Shown here in pieces: positions 16,846-24,637 of a stretch of 64,000 nt of DNA. The stretch is from positions 248,001 to 312,000 of the forward strand of contig NZ_QJRC01000080.1 in the NCBI RefSeq assembly GCF_013393325.1. Direction: 5' to 3'. The translations under genes were made by a program, and so were the position numbers. A model generated the notes under the pieces. It made no database searches. It worked only from the letters and a program-made list of their open reading frames with translations, and was not told where the DNA came from. This DNA is from Pseudomonas hunanensis. Its GTDB lineage: Bacteria > Pseudomonadota > Gammaproteobacteria > Pseudomonadales > Pseudomonadaceae. Each line of letters begins with the position of its first letter. The stretch's first letter is position 1.

Positions 16846-18006
16846 TCAATCCTGCTTGAGGTAATCGACCAGCCTGAGCAGCATGGCATCACAGCCCTGC
16901 AACTGCTCCACACTGACAAACTCATCCGGCTTGTGCCCCTGGTCCATGCTGCCAGGCCCGCACACCACGGTCGGGATGCCGGCCTGGTCGAACAAGCCGC
17001 CTTCGGTACCGAACGCCACCGTGCCGAACTCATTCGAGCCACTGAGCAATGCCACCAGCCGCGCAGCCTCACTGTCCTGCGGTGTGGCCAGCCCCGGATA
17101 GGCGCTCAGCGGCTCCAGGCGAATGGCGCTGGCGGCATTGACCTTGCGCATACGCGGCAGCAACTCGGCCTCTGCATAAGTCTGCAACTGATCGGCCACC
17201 GCCTGCGCCTCGAACCCTGGCAGCGCGCGCACTTCAAAATCGAATTCACATTCGGCGGGCACGATGTTCAGCGCCCTGCCCCCTTTGATTACCCCGGTCT
17301 GCACCGTGGAAAACGGCGGGTCGAAGCGCTCGTCATGATGCTGCGGCAAGGCCAGTGCATCACCGATGTCACCCAACTTGCCGATCAGTTTCGCCGCGTA
17401 CTCGATGGCATTCACCCCAGACGGCGCATACGCCGAGTGGCAGGCCGCGCCATGCACCTGGCAGCGCATTGCCAGCTTGCCCTTGTGCCCTAGCACCGGC
17501 TTGAGCTCGGTGGGTTCGCCAATCAGGCACAGTCGGGGTTTGTGCGGGCGCTGTTCGAGGGCTTCCAGCATCGAGCGTACGCCCAGGCAACCGACTTCCT
17601 CGTCGTAGGAGAACGCCAGGTGCACGGGCATGCGCAACGGCTGGGCGAGGAACGCGGGCACGGCTGCCAGCACCGACGCGATGAAACCTTTCATGTCAGC
17701 CGTGCCGCGACCAAACAGGCGCCCGTCGCGTTCGCTCAGGGCGAACGGCTCGACGCTCCAGGCCTGGCCATCCACCGGCACTACATCTGTGTGCCCCGAC
17801 AGCACCACGCCGCCTACGTCCTTGGGGCCGATGGTGGCGAACAGGTTGGCCTTGGTGCCCTCCGGGTTATGGAACAGTTCGCTTTCCACCCCCAGTTCCG
17901 CCAGGTAATCACGGATAAAGCCGATCAGCTGAAGGTTGGAGTCCCGGCTGACCGTGGCAAAGCCGATCAGCCGGGCCAGCAGCGCGCGGCTGGCAAATTC
18001 ACTCAT
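16846..18006 (-). CDS. argE: M20-family metallo-deacetylase, ArgE type (acetylornithine deacetylase-like)
   Basis: 386 residues from the ATG at 18006, 8 bases inside the end of the upstream DUF1028 gene, so the two are coupled. The di-zinc residues are clear: His in SGHTDVVPV, Asp in GRGTADMKG, and the Glu pair in SYDEEVGC. The sequence follows ArgE (N-acetyl-L-ornithine deacetylase) over its length. Pseudomonas normally makes arginine by the cyclic ArgJ route, so this copy is more likely catabolic, removing an acyl group from an N-acyl amino acid supplied by the neighbouring genes. The gene symbol reflects homology, not proven substrate. Confidence 0.85.
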   Translation of the reverse strand: MSEFASRALLARLIGFATVSRDSNLQLIGFIRDYLAELGVESELFHNPEGTKANLFATIGPKDVGGVVLSGHTDVVPVDGQAWSVEPFALSERDGRLFGRGTADMKGFIASVLAAVPAFLAQPLRMPVHLAFSYDEEVGCLGVRSMLEALEQRPHKPRLCLIGEPTELKPVLGHKGKLAMRCQVHGAACHSAYAPSGVNAIEYAAKLIGKLGDIGDALALPQHHDERFDPPFSTVQTGVIKGGRALNIVPAECEFDFEVRALPGFEAQAVADQLQTYAEAELLPRMRKVNAASAIRLEPLSAYPGLATPQDSEAARLVALLSGSNEFGTVAFGTEGGLFDQAGIPTVVCGPGSMDQGHKPDEFVSVEQLQGCDAMLLRLVDYLKQD

Positions 18007-18676
18007 CGCCTGGCACCCCGTAGCTTGGCGCGGCGGTCGGGTTGAGGGCGCGGGTGACATAGTCCTGCATCTGTGGCCGATAGGCTTGCCACAAGCCATC
18101 GAGCACACCGATCGGGTCTGCATCGGCCCAGTCGACGCGCAGGTCCACCAGTGGCCAGGTCAGTTCGCCAGCAATCTTCAACGCCGCCGAGTGCACCGGC
18201 CCGGCTTCGCCACCGGCGGCCATCGCCGCGTGCATGGCCGCCAGCAGGCGGTCGGCCAGGTGCCCACCCGCCTGCTCGAAAGCCAGCACCATGGCCTCTA
18301 TTACCTGGGTAGAAGACAGCAGGTTGCCCGCCGCTGCGCAGTGTTCGCCGGCCACCGCATTGTGTGTACCCAGCGCTTCGCGCCCCGTGAACAGCGCCAC
18401 TTGCCCCTGGCTGTCGATCACCGTGACCTGGCGATACTCACTCCAGCCGTTGGCACTCAGCACCCGGTCCAGGGCCGCGGCGGGTGGCAACTGGCCTTGC
18501 TCCATGGCATCGAGAATCTGCGGGCCCAGTGCCGGCAGGGTGATGTTCTGGGTAGAGACCGCGCCTACACCGGCGCGCACCCACGGGCAACGGGCGCCTA
18601 CGGCGATGCTCGACGAGCTGATGGCGATGCCGACCTGGCCGGTTTCCTGGCAGCGGCCAATGATGGAGAAGGTCAT
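17999..18676 (-). CDS. DUF1028 domain protein (Ntn-hydrolase-like)
   Basis: 225 residues from the ATG at 18676, preceded by AGGAGC. The family opening is TFSIIGRCQETGQVGIAISS, followed by SIAVGARCPWVRAGVGAVST. DUF1028 proteins have a fold like N-terminal nucleophile hydrolases; their reaction is not established, but they recur beside M20 deacetylases and RidA-like proteins. Here the gene overlaps the deacetylase gene downstream and is divergent from a monooxygenase/RidA-like pair, so all four probably work on one amino-acid-derived substrate. Confidence 0.85.
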   Translation of the reverse strand: MTFSIIGRCQETGQVGIAISSSSIAVGARCPWVRAGVGAVSTQNITLPALGPQILDAMEQGQLPPAAALDRVLSANGWSEYRQVTVIDSQGQVALFTGREALGTHNAVAGEHCAAAGNLLSSTQVIEAMVLAFEQAGGHLADRLLAAMHAAMAAGGEAGPVHSAALKIAGELTWPLVDLRVDWADADPIGVLDGLWQAYRPQMQDYVTRALNPTAAPSYGVPGDE

Positions 18677-18979
18677 GGTGAAGCTCCTGTTGTCCTGTGC
18701 GATGCAGGGCATTCTGGGCGCAACCTTCTACCCCACGAAACCAACATTTTCCTGTGCTTTGAGCAGGAAAAAACTAAGCCCGCAAAAGTGCGCCAAACAC
18801 CACACGAAAATCCCCTTAAAGTTTGCTACAGGCCATGCAATTCAAGGCCTTCGCCGTTTTATCGGCAAGCACCAGCTAAATACTATTTTCGCCATTCGTG
18901 CCGCATCCCTAGTCTGGCTCCAGACAACGGCGGTCCTCCAAACCGACCTGACAACAACCGCCTGAACAAGGGCTCGGAC
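18677..18979. promoter_or_regulatory. 303-bp divergent control region with two inverted repeats
   Basis: This gene-free space separates the DUF1028/deacetylase operon from the monooxygenase/RidA operon. Two features stand out. TTTTCCTG (18747-18754) and CAGGAAAA (18764-18771) form a perfect 8-bp inverted repeat with a 9-base spacer. GTCTGG-CT-CCAGAC (18912-18925) is a perfect 6-bp palindrome 55-68 bases before the monooxygenase ATG. Either may bind a regulator encoded elsewhere; no regulator gene is adjacent. No confident -35/-10 pair was picked. Confidence 0.45.
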
Positions 18980-20299
18980 ATGACACTGAACAACCTCGAA
19001 ATCGACACCCTCGTCGTCGGCGCCGGCCAGGCCGGCGTGGCCATGAGCGAACACCTGAGCAAGCTTGGCGTGCCGCACCTGGTGCTGGAGCGCAACCGTA
19101 TCGCCGAGGCATGGCGCACTGGCCGCTGGGACTCGCTGGTCGCCAACGGCCCGGTCTGGCACGACCGCTTCCCGGGGCTGGAATTCAACCTCGACGCCGA
19201 CGCCTTCGCAGGCAAGGACCAGGTGGCCGACTACTTCGAGCAGTACGTACGCAAGTACAACCTGCCGGTACGCACCGGCATTGAAGTAAAGCGCGTAGTT
19301 CGTAACAGCGACCGCCCCGGCTTCACCATCGAAACCAATGAAGGCGTGATTCGCGCCAACCGAGTGGTCGCCGCCACCGGCCCGTTCCAGAAGCCGGTGA
19401 TCCCGGCCATTGCGCCTAAAGACAGCAACCTGCATCAGATCCACTCCGCCGCCTACTTCAACCCAGAGCAACTGCCCGAGGGCGCGGTACTGGTGGTTGG
19501 TGCCGGTTCCTCCGGCGTGCAGATTGCCGAAGAGCTGATGCGCGCCGGGCGCCAGGTGTACCTGTCGGTCGGCGCCCACGACCGCCCGCCGCGTGCCTAC
19601 CGCAACCGCGACTTCTGCTGGTGGCTGGGCGTGCTGGGTGAGTGGGACGCAGAAATCGCCAAGCCCGGACGCGAGCACGTGACGATCGCCGTCAGCGGTG
19701 CCCGTGGCGGCCACACCGTGGACTTCCGCGCCCTCGCCCACCAGGGTATGACCCTGGTCGGCCTGACCCAGTCGTTCGAGAACGGCGTGGCGCACTTCCA
19801 GAACAACCTGGTCGAGAACATCAACCGCGGCGATGAAAACTACCTGGCCCTGCTGGATGCCGCCGATGCCTACATCGAATGCAACGGCCTGGACCTGCCG
19901 GAAGAACCCGAAGCCCGCACACGCCTGGCCGACCCGGCCTGCATGAGCAACCCGCTGCAGCAATTGGACCTGGCCAAGGCCGGCGTCAGCAGCATCATCT
20001 GGGCTACCGGTTACGGCGTGGACTTCAGCTGGCTGCAGGTGGACACCTTCGATGCCAACGGCAAGCCCCAGCACCAACGCGGCGTGGCCCGCGAACCCGG
20101 CGTGTACTTCCTGGGCCTGCCGTGGTTGTCCCGCCGTGGCTCGTCGTTCATCTGGGGCGTGTGGCACGACGCCAAGCACGTCGCTGGCCACATCGCCACG
20201 CAACGCACCTACCTGGCCTACCGCGACCGCGAACAGCGCGAAGCGGATGAGCAGCAAACCAACATGATCAGCAACGTCAGCACCCTCGGAGCCCACTGA
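18980..20299 (+). CDS. Flavin-containing monooxygenase-like NAD(P)/FAD oxidoreductase
   Basis: 439 residues. The ATG at 18980 is preceded by AAGGGCTC. The open frame runs on upstream but crosses the divergent gene and lacks coding character. Two dinucleotide motifs are present: FAD GxGxxG at the start (VVGAGQAGVAMSEHL) and NADPH GxGxxG near residue 175 (VVGAGSSGVQIAEEL). The middle portion and the C-terminal IIWATGYG are typical of FMO/CzcO-like enzymes, which insert oxygen on N or S or make esters. The stop overlaps the start of the RidA-like gene by one base. Its substrate is probably an amine or amino-acid derivative, judged from the deacetylase and RidA neighbours. Confidence 0.87.
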   Translation: MTLNNLEIDTLVVGAGQAGVAMSEHLSKLGVPHLVLERNRIAEAWRTGRWDSLVANGPVWHDRFPGLEFNLDADAFAGKDQVADYFEQYVRKYNLPVRTGIEVKRVVRNSDRPGFTIETNEGVIRANRVVAATGPFQKPVIPAIAPKDSNLHQIHSAAYFNPEQLPEGAVLVVGAGSSGVQIAEELMRAGRQVYLSVGAHDRPPRAYRNRDFCWWLGVLGEWDAEIAKPGREHVTIAVSGARGGHTVDFRALAHQGMTLVGLTQSFENGVAHFQNNLVENINRGDENYLALLDAADAYIECNGLDLPEEPEARTRLADPACMSNPLQQLDLAKAGVSSIIWATGYGVDFSWLQVDTFDANGKPQHQRGVAREPGVYFLGLPWLSRRGSSFIWGVWHDAKHVAGHIATQRTYLAYRDREQREADEQQTNMISNVSTLGAH

Positions 20300-20715
20300 T
20301 GCCTACCCATACTCGCATCCGCATGTTCAACACCAAGGAAACCTACCCCAACCAGACCCTGGACAACGACCTGTGCCAGGCCGTGCGGGCCGGCAACACC
20401 ATTTATGTGCGAGGCCAGGTGGGTACCGACTTCGAAGGCAAGCTGGTGGGCCTGGGTAACCCGCAGGCGCAAACCGAACAGGCGATGAAGAACGTCAAGC
20501 AACTGCTTGAAGAAGCTGGCTCGGACCTTTCGCACATCGTCAAGACCACCACTTACATCACCGACCCACGCTTCCGCGAGCCGGTGTACAAGGAAGTGGG
20601 CAAGTGGCTGAAGGGCGTATTCCCGATCTCCACCGGCTTGGTGGTCGCCGGGTTGGCCCAGGCCGAGTGGCTGATGGAGATCGACGTGATCGCCGTGGTG
20701 CCCGATCAGGAATGA
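20299..20715 (+). CDS. Rid-family (RidA/YjgF-like) protein, lacking the usual catalytic Arg
   Basis: 138 residues, one Rid domain. Its ATG overlaps the monooxygenase stop (TGATG), so translation is coupled. The family pattern is readable (ACGNTIYVRGQVG-like segment, then TEQAMKNVKQLLEEAGSDL and VKTTTYITD). In classical RidA an Arg in the 'P-x-R-S/T' segment positions the imine; here the segment reads FPISTGLVVAG, so that Arg is absent. This places it with Rid subfamilies that lack proven 2-aminoacrylate deaminase activity. It may hydrolyse or bind an imine product of the partner monooxygenase. Confidence 0.87.
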   Translation: MPTHTRIRMFNTKETYPNQTLDNDLCQAVRAGNTIYVRGQVGTDFEGKLVGLGNPQAQTEQAMKNVKQLLEEAGSDLSHIVKTTTYITDPRFREPVYKEVGKWLKGVFPISTGLVVAGLAQAEWLMEIDVIAVVPDQE

Positions 20716-21536
20716 CCGGCGGCCTGCAGGGTGGACGGGAACCGCCGCCTGCCCTGCAACCACGCCTGGGTTACTCGTGCCGCCGCTTGTAACCGCTGTT
20801 CTGCGGGCACGCCAGCGGATGGCACCTCTACACTGACGCACAGCTGCGCCGGTAACGCCGCCACCAACGCGGCCAGCGGCAGTTGCCCTTGCCCCGGCAG
20901 CATACGGCCCTCACGCGCTTCCGCGATGATCAGCTCCTCTACGGGCGCCAGCAACGGCGCATCACACAGCTGCACCGCACGCAGCAGACGCGGATCGACC
21001 CCGGCGAGGTCGGCCACCTGGCCACCGGAGCGGAACAGGTGCAAGGCATCGACCAGTACGCCGCCGTTGTCCTGCCCCGCCCCTGTCACAACCGTGCATG
21101 CCTGTTGCAGGGTTGCCACTGGCCGCCAGCGCATGAACTCCAGGTCCACACGCAGGCCATGACCACGCGCCAGTTCACACAGCGCCGCGAAATTGCCGGT
21201 CAGCCGCGCTACATCGTCGTCGTCCCCGGACACCGTCAGGCTCAGCGCCCCCAGCTCGGCACCTGCGGCCAACAGCGGTTGGTAATCGGCAACCTGTGCC
21301 TGTGCCGTCAACGAAACAAACTCGATATCGGTAACACGCACACCTTCACCTGCCATCACCGCCCGCAGTTCGCGCAGCGCCTGGCTACCCGGCGCAACCG
21401 GGTACGCCTGTGCACCCGGCATCACCGGGTGCAGGCGCAGCCCAACCGCGCTAAAGCCCGCGCGCCGCGCCTCACGTACCAGCCTGGCCGGCGCCAGTTC
21501 CAGGGCGGTGAGGTGCGCCACGCCCAGGCCATTCAA
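20706..21536 (-). CDS. Sugar phosphate isomerase/epimerase-like TIM-barrel protein (AP endonuclease 2 superfamily)
   Basis: 276 residues from a TTG start at 21536 that overlaps the SDR stop codon (TATTGA) behind a GGAGGG ribosome site; the longer frame begins inside the SDR gene and is unlikely. The start LNGLGVAHLTALELAPARLV matches the beginning of xylose-isomerase-like barrels. Likely metal ligands are Glu in DIEFVSL, Glu in DLEFMRW, Asp/His in VDALHLFRSGG and Glu in VSVEVPS. The superfamily contains isomerases, epimerases, inosose dehydratase and 3-dehydroshikimate dehydratase, so the reaction is open. Last gene of the amidohydrolase-MFS-SDR operon. It ends 9 bases inside the convergent RidA-like gene. 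Confidence 0.8.
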   Translation of the reverse strand: MNGLGVAHLTALELAPARLVREARRAGFSAVGLRLHPVMPGAQAYPVAPGSQALRELRAVMAGEGVRVTDIEFVSLTAQAQVADYQPLLAAGAELGALSLTVSGDDDDVARLTGNFAALCELARGHGLRVDLEFMRWRPVATLQQACTVVTGAGQDNGGVLVDALHLFRSGGQVADLAGVDPRLLRAVQLCDAPLLAPVEELIIAEAREGRMLPGQGQLPLAALVAALPAQLCVSVEVPSAGVPAEQRLQAAARVTQAWLQGRRRFPSTLQAAGHS

Positions 21537-22273
21537 TAGGTCGCCCTCCCGCCGCTGAGGTCGAAGACGAAGCCGGTGGTAAAGCTGCACTCCGGCCCGG
21601 CAATCCAGCTGACCATATTGGCGATCTCCTCGGCCTTGAGGAACCGCCCCATGGGGATCTTGGCCTTGCTCGCGGCAATGTGCTCGGCCGTCATCTCGGC
21701 CATCAGCGGGGTCTCGACCATGGCCGGTGCCACGCAGTTGAGCAGCACGCCGTCCTGCGCCAGCTCCTTGGCCGCTGCCTTGGTAAAGGCGATGACCCCA
21801 GCCTTGGCTGCCGAATAGGCCGAGATGTACTGCACGCCATCCTTGCCGGCCATGGAGGCGATATTGACGATGCGCCCGTAGCCGTTGTCACGCATATGCG
21901 GGATGGCGGTACGGCAGCAATAGAACACGCCGTTCAGGTCAATGGCGATGACCTTGTCCCAGGCCTCTGGCGGGTACTCCCACGACGACACCACAGGGCC
22001 ATTGATGCCAGCGTTGTTGACCAGAATCTGCACCTGCCCTATACGCCTCAGCGTCTCGGCGAAGGCTGTCTCTACCGAGGCCAGCGACGATACATCCACC
22101 GCCTGGCGCAGCACGGGCTCAAAGCCGTTTTCCGCGTTGCTCCAACCCTCCACGGCGAGGTCCCAGATCACAACCTGAGCGCCGGCGGCATGCAGGCGCT
22201 GGGCAATCGCCAGGCCGATGCCACGCATCCCTCCGGTGACGATTGCGGTCTGGCCTTGCAGGTACTGGCTCAT
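21533..22273 (-). CDS. Short-chain dehydrogenase/reductase (SDR, classical)
   Basis: 246 residues from the ATG at 22273, which overlaps the MFS stop (ATGA). All classical SDR motifs are seen: cofactor loop TGGMRGIGLAIA, NNAGINGP, the catalytic Ser in NIASMAG, and YSAAKAG for Tyr/Lys. The acid after beta-2 (VVIWDLAVEGW) points to NAD(H) rather than NADP(H). It probably oxidises a hydroxyl of the compound imported by the MFS protein. It ends in GGRATY, typical of 3-oxoacyl-ACP-reductase-like SDRs, but the context argues for catabolism. Confidence 0.88.
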   Translation of the reverse strand: MSQYLQGQTAIVTGGMRGIGLAIAQRLHAAGAQVVIWDLAVEGWSNAENGFEPVLRQAVDVSSLASVETAFAETLRRIGQVQILVNNAGINGPVVSSWEYPPEAWDKVIAIDLNGVFYCCRTAIPHMRDNGYGRIVNIASMAGKDGVQYISAYSAAKAGVIAFTKAAAKELAQDGVLLNCVAPAMVETPLMAEMTAEHIAASKAKIPMGRFLKAEEIANMVSWIAGPECSFTTGFVFDLSGGRATY

Positions 22274-23619
22274 TGTTTTGCTCCATTTTCGACTGAAGGA
22301 ATCTCCGGCAAGCGACGCAGGTCGCTGACCATGAACAGGTAGCACAGCGCACCGAGTACGGTGATCGACGACACGAATGCCAAGGCCCAGACGAACGAGC
22401 CTGTCAGCGAGACGATGATGCCGATGGTCAACGGCGTGACGATGCCTGCTGCGTTGGCGAACAGGTTGAACAAGCCGCCGCTGAGGCCCAGCAGGCCTTT
22501 GGGGGCGATATCGGACACGATCATCCAGGCCAGCGCCGACATGCCCTGGGCAAAGTAGGCGATGCACAGGATGGCAATCACCAGCGCGTCGGACTCGACG
22601 TAGTTGGCCAGCACGATCACCGACGCGGTAAGCAACCCGGCGATTACCGGCAGCTTGCGCGCCACGTTCAGCGAGTAGCCGCGGCGCAGCAACGCGTCAG
22701 ACAGCCAACCGCCGACCAGCGTGCCCAGCGAGGCGGCAATGAATGGCAGCACCGCTACCCAGCCGACCTTGAGCCAGGGCATGTGCCGCTCGGTCACCAG
22801 GTAGGTGGGGAACCAGGTGAGGAAGAACACGTTGGTCGAATTGCAGGCGAACTGGCCCAGGCAGATGCCCAGCATGTTGCGGTGCTTGAGCAACGCCGGG
22901 ATCTGCGACCAGCGGAACGACGTGGCTTTCTGCCCACCATCTATCACCCCACCGCCAGCGGCGATGTAGTCCAGCTCGGCCTGGTTGGCCGTGGTCGACT
23001 GGTGTGGCTCGTGGTATTTGCGCCACCACACCAGGCCATAGAGGATGCCCATCAGGCCGACCGCCAGCAGCAGGAAACGCCAGCCGTAAGCGTGCAGCAC
23101 CCAGAACAGCAGCGGGGTCAGAAACGCCAGCCCGGTGTATTCGGCAAAGGTGTAGATACCGGTCGCCCTGGCCCGCTCGCTCTGCGGGAACCAGGTGGCC
23201 ACCACCCGGCTGTTGGTGGGAAAGCATGGTGCTTCAGTCATCCCCACCAAAAAGCGCATGCCCAGCAACGACAGGAAGCCCTGCGCCAGCCCTTGCAGCC
23301 CGGTGAACAGCGACCACAAGGTCAGTGCCAGCCAGTAAGTGAGCTTGGTGCCCAGCCGGTCGATGAGGATGCCGCCCGGAATCTGCGCAGCGGCGTAGGT
23401 CCAGGAAAAGGCGGAAAAGATCACCCCCATCATCGCTGCGTTCAGGCCCAAGTCAGCACTGATACTGGGCGCGGCAATACCCATCACGCTGCGATCGAGG
23501 TAGTTGATCATGGTACCGCCGGAAATCAGCGCCAGGATCATGAAACGGGTGCGGGTGCGTTGCTGGACGCGCGCAGGGGTGTCGAACACCCCGAGGCTGG
23601 CGTTCTGTTCAGTGGTCAT
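22270..23619 (-). CDS. MFS transporter, anion:cation symporter (ACS) family
   Basis: 449 residues, 12 helices. The segment MINYLDRSVMGIAAPSISAD near residues 38-57 and LVGMTEAPCFPTNSRVVATW, followed by FPQSERARATGIYTF, are the hallmarks of the ACS family that imports sugar acids (glucarate, galactonate, hexuronates) and some aromatic acids with H+. It resembles the aldarate permease at 62.5 kb in the same window. It overlaps the SDR gene by 4 bases and follows the amidohydrolase gene by 42 bases, so it is the likely uptake step for the pathway encoded here. The substrate is probably an organic acid. Confidence 0.9.
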   Translation of the reverse strand: MTTEQNASLGVFDTPARVQQRTRTRFMILALISGGTMINYLDRSVMGIAAPSISADLGLNAAMMGVIFSAFSWTYAAAQIPGGILIDRLGTKLTYWLALTLWSLFTGLQGLAQGFLSLLGMRFLVGMTEAPCFPTNSRVVATWFPQSERARATGIYTFAEYTGLAFLTPLLFWVLHAYGWRFLLLAVGLMGILYGLVWWRKYHEPHQSTTANQAELDYIAAGGGVIDGGQKATSFRWSQIPALLKHRNMLGICLGQFACNSTNVFFLTWFPTYLVTERHMPWLKVGWVAVLPFIAASLGTLVGGWLSDALLRRGYSLNVARKLPVIAGLLTASVIVLANYVESDALVIAILCIAYFAQGMSALAWMIVSDIAPKGLLGLSGGLFNLFANAAGIVTPLTIGIIVSLTGSFVWALAFVSSITVLGALCYLFMVSDLRRLPEIPSVENGAKQ

Positions 23620-23661
23620 GACGGTTGCTCTCTTGTTATTGGAATGGCAATCAACGGGGCG

Positions 23662-24489
23662 TTAGGCAAACCCGAACAATCGACGCGGGGTGTCCCACAT
23701 CACCGCACGGCGCTGCCGGGCATCCGGCATCAGGCGCTCGGCCAGTTTCAGCAGCGGCCCGTAGTCCACCCGCGAACGCTGGCGAATGAACGGCCAATCC
23801 GAACCCCACACACAGGCTTCGGCGCCAAAGGCTTCGAGCAGGGCCTGGACGTAGGCACCGCTTTGCTCCAGCAAGGCATCGGCTGCGGCGAACTTCTGCA
23901 TACCGGACAACTTCACGCAGGCGCGGCCACTATCGGCCAACCGCAGCAGCGCCTGGAAGCCGGCTTGCTGCACACCCGCTGCAACATCCGGTCGGCCGCA
24001 ATGGTCGATCAGCAGGCGTGCATGGGCGCCTTGCAGCAGGCCATGCAGGTCAAGCAACTGGTCCTCACATACCTGCACCTGCGCAAACAGGCCAAGCTCG
24101 GCGAGTTTGCCGAACAGCCCATCAGCGTCCTTCAAGCTGGTTACCCCGTACAGCGCGGGGTTGAAGGCGATACCCACTACACCTTGCGACTGCAAGGCCG
24201 CCAGCGCATCGAGGCTGATATCCGCTTCGACCACTGCCACGCCCTTGAAGCGCCCCTGCCCGGTAGCCAAGGCATGCAGCAGGCAGCGGTTGTCGGTGTG
24301 GTAGCCGCTGTTGGGGCCAACCAGCAAGGCATGTTGCACCCCATAGGCATCCATCACCCGACTGAACTGCGCCTGGGTGGCGACCTCCTGCCCGGAAGGT
24401 GCATAGGGTGCGTCGGGGTGGTAAGGGAAACGCGCGGGGTCAAACAAATGGTTATGGCAATCGATCTTCGCTTCGTCAAAAATGGTCAC
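23662..24489 (-). CDS. Amidohydrolase-superfamily lactonase/hydrolase (COG3618 type)
   Basis: 275 residues, TIM-barrel amidohydrolase. Visible motifs: HxH near the start (IDCHNHLFDPARFPYHPDA), a His after beta-6 (LLIDHCGRPD) and the final Asp (VWGSDWPF). This family (COG3618) includes L-fuconolactonase, 4-sulfomuconolactone hydrolase and 2-pyrone-4,6-dicarboxylate lactonase, so hydrolysis of a lactone is the best guess. It is the first gene of a four-gene minus-strand operon and is divergent from a LysR regulator that likely controls it. Without a search the substrate cannot be named. Confidence 0.87.
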   Translation of the reverse strand: MTIFDEAKIDCHNHLFDPARFPYHPDAPYAPSGQEVATQAQFSRVMDAYGVQHALLVGPNSGYHTDNRCLLHALATGQGRFKGVAVVEADISLDALAALQSQGVVGIAFNPALYGVTSLKDADGLFGKLAELGLFAQVQVCEDQLLDLHGLLQGAHARLLIDHCGRPDVAAGVQQAGFQALLRLADSGRACVKLSGMQKFAAADALLEQSGAYVQALLEAFGAEACVWGSDWPFIRQRSRVDYGPLLKLAERLMPDARQRRAVMWDTPRRLFGFA

Positions 24490-24637
24490 GCAGCACTCCC
24501 GTCAAGCGCCACTGCGCTTGCCTGCAGATCTTGTTATTGTTCGCCGCAAGGGCGATCAGGCTGGGGTTTACGATACTGCGCGGCCGAGTTTGACGCTCAT
24601 ACCCAGATGGCGAAGACCATAACCGAAGGTAATACAC

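Noticed and set aside
16846..18006. The M20 gene as the arginine-biosynthesis ArgE
   Set aside because: Pseudomonas uses the ArgJ transacetylase cycle, and the gene is coupled to DUF1028, so a catabolic role is more likely; the symbol is kept only as a homology label.
17936..18979. Long N-terminal extension of the flavin monooxygenase frame
   Set aside because: The extra codons run antisense through the deacetylase and DUF1028 genes, and a good ATG with AAGG lies at 18980 just before the FAD motif.
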